From: DATNPX01 sp036702975
GTDB taxonomy: Bacteria; Cyanobacteriota; Vampirovibrionia; Obscuribacterales; Obscuribacteraceae
Reading direction: 5' to 3'
Assembly: GCA_036702975.1 (NCBI GenBank)
Contig: DATNPX010000049.1
Span: forward strand, 1-64,000
DNA length: 64,000 nt
Numbering within the stretch: position 1 is the first letter of the stretch; every line of letters starts with the position of its first letter. This document shows positions 45,592 through 55,383 of the stretch, piece after piece. Both the position numbers and the translations under genes were made by a program. Under the pieces are notes generated by a model. It was not told the origin of the DNA. It saw only the letters and a program-made list of their open reading frames with translations, and did not search any database.

Positions 45592-48500
45592 ATGACGGAC
45601 GATCAAACTCCAAATTCCGACAGTGCATTTTTAGATCACGACGCTTTTCGGAAGAACGAAAATGAAGAGATCGTCGATCCAAGAGTCTTCTTTGCATTAT
45701 CCAATGATTTGCTTGCCATCGCAGGGGCTGATGGATTTTTCCATCGCATGAACCAAACATGGGAAAAGGTGCTTGGCTACACGATCGATGAACTTCGTTC
45801 AAAACCATTCATAGAGTTCGTTCATCCGGAGGACCGCGAACGAACACTGGAAACAGCCAGACGTAATTTTAGCGGCATCGAAATTACAAGTTTTGAAAAT
45901 CGCTACATCTGCAAAGACGGGTCGGTCAAATGGCTTCTATGGAATTCAGTACCAAGCAAGAATGCCAATTTAACATACGCTGTTGCACACGATATTACGG
46001 CTCGAAAGAAAGCCGAAGCAGATTTGCTTGAACTCAGTTCAGCGCTCTCAAATGCGTTAGAAGGAATAGCACAGATCGACGGTCAAGGCGAGTTCCTCAC
46101 AATGAACAAAGCTTTCGCCAATCAACTGGGCTACGCCGGAGACGACCTGATCGGCGTGCACTGGCAAAACATAGTGGTGCCTTCATCGCTCGATAAACTT
46201 CGCGCCGCAGATGAACGTTTGAAAGAAGCGGGGAAGGCCAGTTTCGACGCTCAAGGCTTGCGTAAGGACGGCACCACCTTTCACACCGAAGTGACAGTAG
46301 TAGCCATTCACGATGACAAAGGGCAATTCGTCGGTCATCACTGCTTTATGAAGGATATTAGTGAACGGAAGGAAGTCGAATTGAGCCTCGCTCAAAGTGA
46401 AGCCCGTTTCCGCAACCTGGCAGCACAACTACCTGGTGTCGTCTATCAATTCCTGGTTCATGCTGACGGTTCGAGAACGTTTCCCTATATTAGCGAAAGT
46501 TGCAAAGCCATGACCGGTTTTGATCCAATCGAAATTCAAAATGATCCAAGCCTTTCTTTCCGTATGATACATCCGGCAGACTTGCCGAAGTTGAAAGCGC
46601 AAATTGAGGAATCAATCCGTTTGCGAAGTGCATACGGCTTCGAAGGCCGCATCATTACCAAAACTGGTGAGACAAAGTGGATTCAAGCAAAATGCAGTCC
46701 TGAGAATCTCGGAGCAAATGGCATCCTATGGAATTGCCTGCTCATGGACATCAATCAATTGAAAATAGCGGAAGAAAAGATCAATCATCTGAACGAAGAC
46801 CTAGCAAAAAGGGTCGGACGATTGAGCGATGTGAACCACGAACTTGGTCAACTGACGCGCAAGTTGGAGTTAGCCTACGATCAAGCGCTTGAAGCATCGA
46901 AGCTCAAGTCGGAATTCGTTGCCAACATTAGCCATGAGGTGCGCACTCCACTCAGTGCTGTAATCGGAATGGCCGATCTTCTTCTTGACACCAAGTTATC
47001 GGAAGAACAGCAGGAGTTTACTCGCATCGTTAAGGAGTCAGCGCAATCGCTGCTCACGATAATAAACGACATTCTCGACTTTTCGAAAATGGAAGCCGGT
47101 AAGATGGAATTGGATATCGTCGATATCGATCTGCTGGCACTGGTAGAAGGATGCGTGGAGTTACTCGCGTCCTCAGCCAGAGAAAAGGATCTGCAGCTGG
47201 TCACCTATCTAGACCCGCACATTCCTCGCCAGCTGCGCGCAGACCCGGTAAGACTGAGACAAGTATTGCTCAATCTCACAAGCAATGCGATCAAATTTAC
47301 CGAATCCGGACGTGTTGTAATTAGCGTAGAGCAATTGAACAGAGTTGGAGACGAAGTCAATCTACGCTTCTCGGTCAAAGATACCGGCGTTGGCTTAACC
47401 GCAGAAACAAAGAATTTTCTTTTCCAGCCTTTCGTACAAGCCGATGGTTCATCGACGAGAAGATACGGCGGAGCTGGCCTCGGACTTTCCATCAGCAAGA
47501 GGCTGGTAGAGCTGATGGACGGCGTTCTCGGAGTAGAAAGCGAACTTGGAAATGGCGCCAACTTTTCATTTACCATAACTCTGCATGCAAAACAGAACTC
47601 TCAAACGTTTTTGGATCACCTGGCACTGCCAGAGCTTGCAGGCAACAGCGTTCTACTCGTCGACGAAACAGGCGCACTGGGGCATGGAGTACAACGATAC
47701 CTCGATACCGCCGGTCTAGATACCAAGCTCGTAACAGAAGCGAAAAAAGCGGTTGTGCAGCTAAAGAGCGCCTTGTTACAAGGGCGCTCCTACCAGCTGG
47801 TGGTCATGGACTTCGACAAGAAATACTTTGAAGGCGATAGGGGCGCTTTCGAAGCCATTGCCGACAGTGCGCGCGATTCTCGCACCGCGACAATCTATCT
47901 GATTAACTTCGACGAAAAAGACAAAGTATCACGTCTTGTCAAACGCACACATGGTGTCTCTTTTCTGACGAAGCCAATCAGGCAATTGGCACTTTTCCAG
48001 AGGATATCCGAGATGCTCTCGGAGAATGCGTATTCGGCCGAAGACTGGGACGACCATGTGCCGAGAACGTCCGCTGCTACAGGTACACCACGCACGGCTG
48101 AAGCCCCCGCTGTCAAGCTCGAACACCAGCAAAACACACCAATAACTTCATCGCCCGCCATCGAAAACGATCCGACGCCGCGCTTGGTTAGCGACCCAAA
48201 CACACCAATTAAGCCGATCGCAACCAGCGCTCCGCAGACACCAATCATGCCAATTCTCTCACCAGAAGCTATTCCGGAGAGGGAAGACTTACCGGTCATC
48301 ATAGATGAAGAGAGATCGGCACCGAAAGCAAAAACAGGAACACCAGCACGTATACCCGCACACCCGCGCAGAATTTTATTGGCAGAAGACAACATCATCA
48401 TGCAAAAGCTTGCACTGCAGCAGCTTACCAGGATGGGATTCAAAGTCACCGCTGTCAACAACGGACAAGAAGTGTTGGATGAAATCAAAAGAAACAGTTA

Positions 48501-49440
48501 CGCCATGATTCTCATGGACTGCCAAATGCCGATTATGGATGGATTTGAGGCAACTAAAGTAATTAGAAACGAAGAGAAGACAACGGGCAACCACATTCCT
48601 ATAGTGGCATTGACCGCAAGTGCTCTGCACGGAGACGAAGAGAACTGCTATGCGGCGGGAATGGACGACTATCTGTGTAAGCCTGTCGATCGCCAGCGTT
48701 TGAGCTCAATCATATCGAAGTGGTGCCCGCAGGAAGAAGGTGAAGAACTTGCTTTCGGCAAGGTAACCGGCGGGCAAAAAGCACTTCCTGCAGTTACTGC
48801 GACCAAACAAACACCTGCTCCTCAGGCACCGTCTGCGGTGCCCAACTACGGCGCCACAACGGGTCCAAGACCAGTAGGTTCCACAACGTCTCCCTTTGCG
48901 TCTTTGATGCCCGCAGCACCAGGAGGTCCATCAACCAGTCATGGGCTAACCTCGCTCCTTAGTACGCCAAGCGGGAACGCACAGCCTGAAGAGCCTACCG
49001 GACAGCCGAGCATGCAGGCATCTCAATCATCAAAGGCTGCGATCATCCCCTCTAAGGAAAACACCGATTCAGTTGATGCCGCCGACGCAAGCCACGTCAT
49101 GGATATTGAGCAACTGACAGCTATGTATGGTCAAGAGAACGTGAACGAACTGCTCGAGTCTTTCATATCTGAGGGCGAAGCTTTGTTTGCAAGTATTATC
49201 AAAGCTGTTCAAGAAAGAGACTTGCAAGAATTAAAGATACACGCTCACTCGCTCAAAGGTATGGCCGCTGTCTTAACTGCAGAGAAAATGGCGAAGGCGA
49301 GCCTAGCGCTTGAGGGAGCAGCAAAGACAGCGTCATTCACCGAGGCCGAGCAATGTTTAGCACATTTGCAGGAGACATTTGTTGAAGCAAAGGCTCGCAT
49401 ACGAAACGCCATCGACAGAAAGCCGACGGTGAATGGCTAA
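45592..49440 (+). CDS. Hybrid sensor histidine kinase with three PAS, two receiver and one Hpt domain
   Basis: This 1282-residue soluble protein contains three PAS domains (about 30-150, 150-275, 280-405), a short coil, a HisKA domain with phospho-His448 (NISHEVRTP), and an HATPase domain with LTSNAIKF, DTGVGL and GGAGLGLSI. A first receiver-like domain (about 690-810) is partly degenerate: the acidic start reads VDET and the Thr/Ser switch position is not evident, though a phospho-Asp (VVMDFD) and Lys (LTKP) remain. A Pro-rich linker follows, then a canonical receiver with Asp976 (LMDCQMPIMDG). The C-terminal Hpt domain has His1219 (HSLKG). It resembles BarA-type phosphorelays. A GGAAG ribosome site supports the start. 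Its stop overlaps the next gene by 8 bp, so they are translationally coupled. Confidence 0.93.
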   Translation: MTDDQTPNSDSAFLDHDAFRKNENEEIVDPRVFFALSNDLLAIAGADGFFHRMNQTWEKVLGYTIDELRSKPFIEFVHPEDRERTLETARRNFSGIEITSFENRYICKDGSVKWLLWNSVPSKNANLTYAVAHDITARKKAEADLLELSSALSNALEGIAQIDGQGEFLTMNKAFANQLGYAGDDLIGVHWQNIVVPSSLDKLRAADERLKEAGKASFDAQGLRKDGTTFHTEVTVVAIHDDKGQFVGHHCFMKDISERKEVELSLAQSEARFRNLAAQLPGVVYQFLVHADGSRTFPYISESCKAMTGFDPIEIQNDPSLSFRMIHPADLPKLKAQIEESIRLRSAYGFEGRIITKTGETKWIQAKCSPENLGANGILWNCLLMDINQLKIAEEKINHLNEDLAKRVGRLSDVNHELGQLTRKLELAYDQALEASKLKSEFVANISHEVRTPLSAVIGMADLLLDTKLSEEQQEFTRIVKESAQSLLTIINDILDFSKMEAGKMELDIVDIDLLALVEGCVELLASSAREKDLQLVTYLDPHIPRQLRADPVRLRQVLLNLTSNAIKFTESGRVVISVEQLNRVGDEVNLRFSVKDTGVGLTAETKNFLFQPFVQADGSSTRRYGGAGLGLSISKRLVELMDGVLGVESELGNGANFSFTITLHAKQNSQTFLDHLALPELAGNSVLLVDETGALGHGVQRYLDTAGLDTKLVTEAKKAVVQLKSALLQGRSYQLVVMDFDKKYFEGDRGAFEAIADSARDSRTATIYLINFDEKDKVSRLVKRTHGVSFLTKPIRQLALFQRISEMLSENAYSAEDWDDHVPRTSAATGTPRTAEAPAVKLEHQQNTPITSSPAIENDPTPRLVSDPNTPIKPIATSAPQTPIMPILSPEAIPEREDLPVIIDEERSAPKAKTGTPARIPAHPRRILLAEDNIIMQKLALQQLTRMGFKVTAVNNGQEVLDEIKRNSYAMILMDCQMPIMDGFEATKVIRNEEKTTGNHIPIVALTASALHGDEENCYAAGMDDYLCKPVDRQRLSSIISKWCPQEEGEELAFGKVTGGQKALPAVTATKQTPAPQAPSAVPNYGATTGPRPVGSTTSPFASLMPAAPGGPSTSHGLTSLLSTPSGNAQPEEPTGQPSMQASQSSKAAIIPSKENTDSVDAADASHVMDIEQLTAMYGQENVNELLESFISEGEALFASIIKAVQERDLQELKIHAHSLKGMAAVLTAEKMAKASLALEGAAKTASFTEAEQCLAHLQETFVEAKARIRNAIDRKPTVNG

Positions 49441-51025
49441 AGAGAATCAATCGAATAGCAGTGCACGAGAGGGAATCGGTCTGCCCTTTATCTTTGCGCT
49501 TCTTCTTTGTCTTCTCGTATTGGCTACAGCCGTGCTCATCGGGCACGCGACCGGCACCTTAGGACTCTCCGATTTTGACACATGCTGGTTGCTTGCCACC
49601 GGTCGTGAAATTGTATCTGGGAAAGCGATTCCATCAGTCGAACCGTTTTCATTTACTTTCGCTGGTCTTGGTCGAACATACGTGGCACACCAGTGGCTGA
49701 GCGCGACCGCTTTCTATTTAGTGCAACAGGCAGTCGGTCTGCAAGGGCTGCTGTATTTCGGAACTATTTTAGCCGTGGTGAGCTTAGTTGCAGTTCCAGT
49801 TTTTCTAATGAGCACGCTCAAGAAGGGCTCCGCATCAGTTATTGCGCTTATGGCACTTGCCTCGTTTACAACCGTGTTGCGGCTATTCATGCGACCAGAA
49901 CTATTTTCAATGGTCTGTCTGGCGCTCTGCATGATACTGCTGAACGCTCTCAGGAACGACGCTCCTACTGAGAAACCGCGTTGGAACCTGGTGTTCTATC
50001 TAGCCGGACTAATCGTTCTTTGGGTCAATTTGCACAGCGGATTTCTTCTTGGCTGCGCGCTAATTGTATTTTTCGTGGTCGAACAATTGGTCATTGCAAA
50101 CCGGCTACGAAAGTTTGACGGTACAGCCATCGCTACGCTGATCGTCACGCTAGGAGCCACTCTTTGTAATCCATACGGATTTAAATTGGTGGACTACGAC
50201 ATAAAACTCATGAACTCTCCGGTTAAGACGGTTGTCACTGAAATGATGCCAATCACACCTGACTATATAGCCAATCCATGCATACTTGCCTTCGTTACGA
50301 TGAGCATTTGCTGTATTTTTGTGCTGATCTCTGCGTTCAAAAATTGCTCCGGAAACGAACAACGAGTTCGCTATGTATTCACCGCAACACTGATGGCTGC
50401 CTCAATTTGTCTCGCTTTTCTTTCGCGTAGATTCGTCAATTTCTCAGCACTCATATTGCTTTATCAAAGCCTCTACATTCAAAGAACACTCTCGGCGACA
50501 CTTGCAGAAGAGACTCTTACTAAATCTGTTCAGCACCATTTGATTGAATTGGTTCGCAACAAGCGGATAGTGATTGGTTTCATCTTACTTAGCGCGGTCA
50601 GTGGCACTACGATAGCTATAGCGCAGCGTTCGCCTACTCTGCCACAAACTGTCTCGGCCTTGATACCACCGTTCAAAGCAATAGAATTTATCTCCGCTCA
50701 CCCGTTACGCGGCCAAATATATAACGATGCTCACTTTGGCAGCATGTTGACCTGGTATTGCCCCCAGCATCCAAAGGTATTCATCGATACTCGGTATGAC
50801 GAATATGAGCTGGATTTCGTGCGCAGCTATGGAGAAACTCTCTGGGGCCACGATTACGAGCAGCTATTCAATCGATATAAAATCGATTGGATTTTTATCA
50901 AACCACAGGCACCGCTCGTACGCATGCTACTGGAGGACAATCATTGGCGCTTGGTGTACGGCGATGAAGCAGCGGTCATCTTTCAGCGCAACGGCACCAC
51001 ATCCGCTTTTCAAGCTCAAGATTGA
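49433..51025 (+). CDS. Polytopic membrane protein coupled to the hybrid kinase
   Basis: A 530-residue protein with about 10-12 membrane spans and a soluble C-terminal domain of about 110 residues. The first external loop has FDTCWLLATGREI and PFSFTF motifs seen in a family of GT-C-like membrane proteins of unknown function. The C-terminal part (GSMLTWYCP, FIDTRYDEY) is conserved-looking but unrecognised. Its start lies inside the kinase's last codons, so expression is linked to the kinase. It could supply or respond to the signal sensed, but that is inference. Confidence 0.75.
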   Translation: MAKENQSNSSAREGIGLPFIFALLLCLLVLATAVLIGHATGTLGLSDFDTCWLLATGREIVSGKAIPSVEPFSFTFAGLGRTYVAHQWLSATAFYLVQQAVGLQGLLYFGTILAVVSLVAVPVFLMSTLKKGSASVIALMALASFTTVLRLFMRPELFSMVCLALCMILLNALRNDAPTEKPRWNLVFYLAGLIVLWVNLHSGFLLGCALIVFFVVEQLVIANRLRKFDGTAIATLIVTLGATLCNPYGFKLVDYDIKLMNSPVKTVVTEMMPITPDYIANPCILAFVTMSICCIFVLISAFKNCSGNEQRVRYVFTATLMAASICLAFLSRRFVNFSALILLYQSLYIQRTLSATLAEETLTKSVQHHLIELVRNKRIVIGFILLSAVSGTTIAIAQRSPTLPQTVSALIPPFKAIEFISAHPLRGQIYNDAHFGSMLTWYCPQHPKVFIDTRYDEYELDFVRSYGETLWGHDYEQLFNRYKIDWIFIKPQAPLVRMLLEDNHWRLVYGDEAAVIFQRNGTTSAFQAQD

Positions 51026-51210
51026 ATTCCATGTGGGGATTTTCAACTTGGAAACTTCAACTTAAAGTTTTTCGCTGCCCTGCTTCTTGAATTAGAAAAA
51101 TGAAGAAGAGGAGGCATATAATTTGATCCCGGTGAGCTCGATATGCCGCAAGCCCGCGTGCAAACGAGACAACCGCAGAGAAGATATATCTACACCATTA
51201 TGGAACGTCT

Positions 51211-53682
51211 TTGCTAAGACTGCTTCTCGTCATCCTGGTCATATTGGTAGTCGCACCCGCTCTAGGGTTGTGGTTCATAGCGCAGCGAGCCCTGCCAACT
51301 CTTGACGGCGTTCTGACCATGAGCCAGCTTTATCGGCTGGTTACAGTCAAATTCGATGAGCGCGCCATTCCATATATCGAAGCTTCGTCCGAAGGTGACG
51401 CTTATTTCGTGCAAGGCTACGTCACGGCCGCTCAGCGCATGTTTCAAATGGACATGCTCAGGAGAAGCGCCACCGGGCAAATGTCGGAAGTGTTTGGCAC
51501 AGGCGCCCTGGCACGCGACAAACTCGTTAGAACTATCGGCATCAACCGATTGGCGCAAGCTGATTTGAAAAAGTTATCACGGCAGTCCGCTAACAGCTTG
51601 AAGTCTTATACGCAGGGAGTAAATGCCTATCTTGCAGCTCACGATAGCAAATTGCCGCTGCCCTTCTACCTACTTGCGTACAAACCAAAGTCATGGACGG
51701 AATCAGACAGTCTCGCCATTCTGAAGTATCTCGAATATCAGTCTGATGAATCATGGCCGCTCGATGACCTGCGACAACGACTGCTTGAAAAGTTCGGCAA
51801 TGCTGGCTTTGCCCCTCAGCTATTTGGTGCGCCCATGGTGGCAACCCAGGAAAAGAACGTACACGTTTCGCATCTCCCAGCGAACGCCAGCGGTATCACT
51901 CATAGTGCGATGGAGAGCGTAAGACAAGACAGCACGTCTTCGCTGGCGAGCCACGTCCTCTGGTCGGTTAGCAAAGCGGTATTACCGGAGGTTCGCTCAG
52001 TAAGTGATAACGCGCTTCCTCTCTGGGGCAGCAACGCTTGGTCGGTCGGCTCCGGCTTATCCGATACCAAGGGAGCATTGCTCGCCTGCGACAAGCACGG
52101 TCCATTTCTTTCGCCAGACCAGTGGTATTACTGCACACTGACTGCGAAGAATTTGCATGTCTCGGGAGCCACAGTTCCAGGAGTGCCTGGCGTTATGCTA
52201 GGTCGCAGCCAAAACGTTGCCTGGGCAGCTACAGACTTAAAAGTAGACGGTCAAGATCTCGTCCTGGAAGATTTCTCACCACAATTCACGGACAAATACA
52301 AAACTCCTTCCGGCTGGCAAGCCGTCACCGAGCTGCAAGAGGATATTCCTGTTCGTTTTGCCAACCCTTTGGTGCACAAAATCTTAATAACCAAGGATGG
52401 TCCCTTACTTTCCCGCCTCGAAGACAAAGGCGTAGCGCTTTCGTGGGCAGCAGCAGAGCCGAAAGTAACGACTTACGAAACTCTCTGGCACATTAACAGG
52501 GCGGAAAATCTGCAGGGCTTCCTGGCTGCATTACAAAACTATTCAGGCTCGCCAAAAACGTTTGTCTACGCCGACTCACAAGGAACCTGCGGTTATCATA
52601 TCGCTGGCAATGTCTCCTTGCACGGAGGACAGGACGTGAAGCTCGTGCCTGGGCTTGGCAGTGCCGGCACAGGCGTAGTACAAGGCGCGACGCAAGGGGC
52701 AAATTGGCCGCTTTTTGTGGGTTTCAATCAGTTGCCTGGCTCGCAGTCAAAGGACTTTTATGCCATAGCTGATGCTCCGTTTACACTGTCTGTTTCCAGC
52801 CCCTACCGATATCAGCGGGCGGCGGCAATGCTTAATAATGCAGTGAGAAGCGGGCAAAAGCTGGCGCTGCCGGATCTCGCGCTCATGCAGGTCGATCAAA
52901 ATGCCTCCCTCGCCCATCTAGTAAAGACCGAACTCGACGCGTCCGTGAAAAACGCTTCAGTTATCGACGGACCCAAGCTACATGCGCTCGAAATGCTCAG
53001 GGCTTGGGACGAGAACGTAAAAGCTGATAGTGTTGCAGCCTCCATTTATGAAGCGTTTCTTCACGCAACGGCCCGCCGGTTGCTACAACCGAAGCTCGGT
53101 GAGGTTATGATGCTCGAATATTTGGAGAAATGGCCGCGCTGGACGAGTTTCGTCGAGCAAGTGCTGATTAATAAGCCAAAAGCCTGGCTTCCGCCGGAAG
53201 AAAGGACCTACGAAACCTTCATGGTGACAACTTTTTCAGAGGCTTTGAAAAATCTGAAACTCGCCTCCGGCTCCGAAGATATGAACACATGGACGTGGCA
53301 AACCTGTCACCGAGCCAAGTTTCAAGATAATCTCTTCGCCAATGCCCCTGTCTATAAATCAATTCTTGAACCGCTCATCGGAGTGCGTTCGATAGGAGTC
53401 GGTGGAGATGCCGATTGTCTCAATGCGTGCAATGTCCAAGACGCGGCGATACCGTTTAGTTACTCCTGTACCAGTGGACCAACCACACGGCTTTTGATTG
53501 ATATGTCTGACCACGACAAATTTTTCGCAAACTTGGTTCTCGGCCAAAGCGAAAATCCGATCTCACCGTTTCGTAGCAATCAATTGCCACAATGGCTGAG
53601 GGCTGAACCTCACGCAATGGCGTTTTCATCCGACCAAGCAGAACGCCAAACGCAACACAAACTCTTACTTACCGACCAATAG
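51211..53682 (+). CDS. Penicillin-acylase-type Ntn hydrolase (S45)
   Basis: This 823-residue protein matches the penicillin amidase family, whose members cleave amide bonds in acyl compounds such as beta-lactams or acyl-homoserine lactones. The N-terminus is a membrane or signal segment (4-24). The alpha-chain region has FVQGYVTAAQRMFQMD. The autocatalytic nucleophile is Ser274 in LWGSNAWSVG, followed by a long beta chain ending near 823. The start is TTG at 51211 with GGA 7 nt upstream; the frame closes at 51135 and has no ATG or GTG in between. The true substrate cannot be told from sequence. It is 20 bp upstream of serA. Confidence 0.9.
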   Translation: MLRLLLVILVILVVAPALGLWFIAQRALPTLDGVLTMSQLYRLVTVKFDERAIPYIEASSEGDAYFVQGYVTAAQRMFQMDMLRRSATGQMSEVFGTGALARDKLVRTIGINRLAQADLKKLSRQSANSLKSYTQGVNAYLAAHDSKLPLPFYLLAYKPKSWTESDSLAILKYLEYQSDESWPLDDLRQRLLEKFGNAGFAPQLFGAPMVATQEKNVHVSHLPANASGITHSAMESVRQDSTSSLASHVLWSVSKAVLPEVRSVSDNALPLWGSNAWSVGSGLSDTKGALLACDKHGPFLSPDQWYYCTLTAKNLHVSGATVPGVPGVMLGRSQNVAWAATDLKVDGQDLVLEDFSPQFTDKYKTPSGWQAVTELQEDIPVRFANPLVHKILITKDGPLLSRLEDKGVALSWAAAEPKVTTYETLWHINRAENLQGFLAALQNYSGSPKTFVYADSQGTCGYHIAGNVSLHGGQDVKLVPGLGSAGTGVVQGATQGANWPLFVGFNQLPGSQSKDFYAIADAPFTLSVSSPYRYQRAAAMLNNAVRSGQKLALPDLALMQVDQNASLAHLVKTELDASVKNASVIDGPKLHALEMLRAWDENVKADSVAASIYEAFLHATARRLLQPKLGEVMMLEYLEKWPRWTSFVEQVLINKPKAWLPPEERTYETFMVTTFSEALKNLKLASGSEDMNTWTWQTCHRAKFQDNLFANAPVYKSILEPLIGVRSIGVGGDADCLNACNVQDAAIPFSYSCTSGPTTRLLIDMSDHDKFFANLVLGQSENPISPFRSNQLPQWLRAEPHAMAFSSDQAERQTQHKLLLTDQ

Positions 53683-53702
53683 GACACACGAGCGAAGAGA
53701 CC

Positions 53703-55370
53703 ATGAACACAACAAAAGAGACCGCAGACACAAAACAAACCAAAGCCCCGGGTAAGCAACTTACTAGTATTCTCGTGGCAGATGAGATCAGCCCGGAAGG
53801 TCTCGAGGTGCTAAAGCAAGACCTGGAGGTCTTGTACCAACCAGACATAAAAGCGGCCGAGTTACTCGAAAAAATTCCTGACTTCGACGCAGTGTTGGTT
53901 AGAAGCCGTACAAAGATCACGGCAGAGGTAATACGCGCCGGTAAGAAACTCAAGATCATTGGTCGTGCTGGAGTCGGTGTGGACAATATAGATGTCGGTA
54001 CCGCTACCGAATGTGGTGTCATCGTCGTCAACTCACCGGAAGGAAATACAGCGAGCGCAGCCGAGCACACAGTCGCTTTAATGATGGCGTTATCGCGGAT
54101 GATTCCAGCGGCCGATCAATCGCTCAAATCTGGTAAATGGGAACGCAACAAATTCATCGGCTCCGAACTCTTTAACAAAACCCTCGGCGTAATCGGCTTG
54201 GGTAAAGTTGGCGGGCGAGTGGCGCAAGCCGCGCTGGCTCTGGGTATGAAGGTGATCGTTTACGATCCCCTCATCAGTGCAGAAAGAGCAGCCAGTTTGC
54301 ATTTCACAAGCGTCGCACTGGAAGAGATCTGGCGGACAGCCGACTACATCACCGTCCACACTCCCAAAACACGCGAAACGACTAATTTGATTAGCGGCTC
54401 AGTACTTTCGCGAGTGAAAAAAGGTGTTCGCATAGTCAACACATCTAGGGGCGGAGTAATCGATGAAGAAGCTTTAGCTAAAGCCATTCTAGACGGTCGC
54501 GTAGCAGGTGCCGCCCTGGACGTATTCGAGAGCGAACCACCGGGTGAATCTCCGCTATTTGCTTGCCAGGACAAAGTGATCTTGACTCCCCATCTCGGCG
54601 CATCAACAGTCGAAGCGCAGTTCAATGTCGCTATTGACCTCGCCGAGCAGATGCGCGACTACCTCACACTTGGTGTAACAAAGAGCCCTGTCAATTTGCC
54701 ATTCATGCGCCCCGAAATTCTCAAAGAGCTCGGACGCTATGTATGGCTAGGTGAAGCGCTCGGAACCATCATAGGTCAGCTCGGCGACGGCACTGTCAAA
54801 GAGGTCGAGGTCATCGCTTCAGGCGAACTCTCTACAAAAGACATTGCACCTCTTACCGTGGCAGCGCTAAAGGGCGTGTTGAGAAGCCGCATGGAGTCAG
54901 TTACTTACGTAAACGCCAATCTTATTGCAAAAAACAACGGCATCCAAGTACGCGAAAGCAAATTCAACGAGGATAGCCAGTTCAAGAGCGAGATCTCGGT
55001 AATTCTTGCAACCGACCAGGGTGTAACGTCCATCTCGGGCACCATCCTTGCCCACGATGAAGCGGTGATCACCAAGATAAACAACCATCCGATCAATCTC
55101 ACACCTTCAAAATATATGTTGGTTACAGCACATAGAGATCAGCCTGGCATTATCGCCAAGGTTGCCGGTGCCCTAGGACAACATGACGTGAACATCAGCA
55201 CCATGGGCGTCGCACGTCGTGGCGTCAGAGAAGAAGCCGTAATGGTCATGACGTTAGACGATCCGATTCCGCCCGAGTTGATGAAAAATCTGGCGGAGGT
55301 ACCAGGTATCTATCTGGCGCGGTTTGTCTCATTAACTTCAATTCCGACGCAGCCAGCACACCACCAATAG
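53703..55370 (+). CDS. serA: D-3-phosphoglycerate dehydrogenase
   Basis: SerA oxidises 3-phosphoglycerate to 3-phosphohydroxypyruvate, the first step of serine synthesis. The 555-residue length and layout fit the long form: a substrate domain (starting near 20), a Rossmann NAD domain with GLGKVG at 165-170, catalytic Arg249 (NTSRGG) and His297 (TPHLGAS), an intervening domain, and a C-terminal ACT domain (about 475-550) for serine feedback. A purine-rich stretch precedes the ATG. It lies close behind the penicillin-acylase-like gene and 13 bp ahead of the DUF3160 gene. Confidence 0.95.
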   Translation: MNTTKETADTKQTKAPGKQLTSILVADEISPEGLEVLKQDLEVLYQPDIKAAELLEKIPDFDAVLVRSRTKITAEVIRAGKKLKIIGRAGVGVDNIDVGTATECGVIVVNSPEGNTASAAEHTVALMMALSRMIPAADQSLKSGKWERNKFIGSELFNKTLGVIGLGKVGGRVAQAALALGMKVIVYDPLISAERAASLHFTSVALEEIWRTADYITVHTPKTRETTNLISGSVLSRVKKGVRIVNTSRGGVIDEEALAKAILDGRVAGAALDVFESEPPGESPLFACQDKVILTPHLGASTVEAQFNVAIDLAEQMRDYLTLGVTKSPVNLPFMRPEILKELGRYVWLGEALGTIIGQLGDGTVKEVEVIASGELSTKDIAPLTVAALKGVLRSRMESVTYVNANLIAKNNGIQVRESKFNEDSQFKSEISVILATDQGVTSISGTILAHDEAVITKINNHPINLTPSKYMLVTAHRDQPGIIAKVAGALGQHDVNISTMGVARRGVREEAVMVMTLDDPIPPELMKNLAEVPGIYLARFVSLTSIPTQPAHHQ

Positions 55371-55383
55371 CTAACCGCTCATC

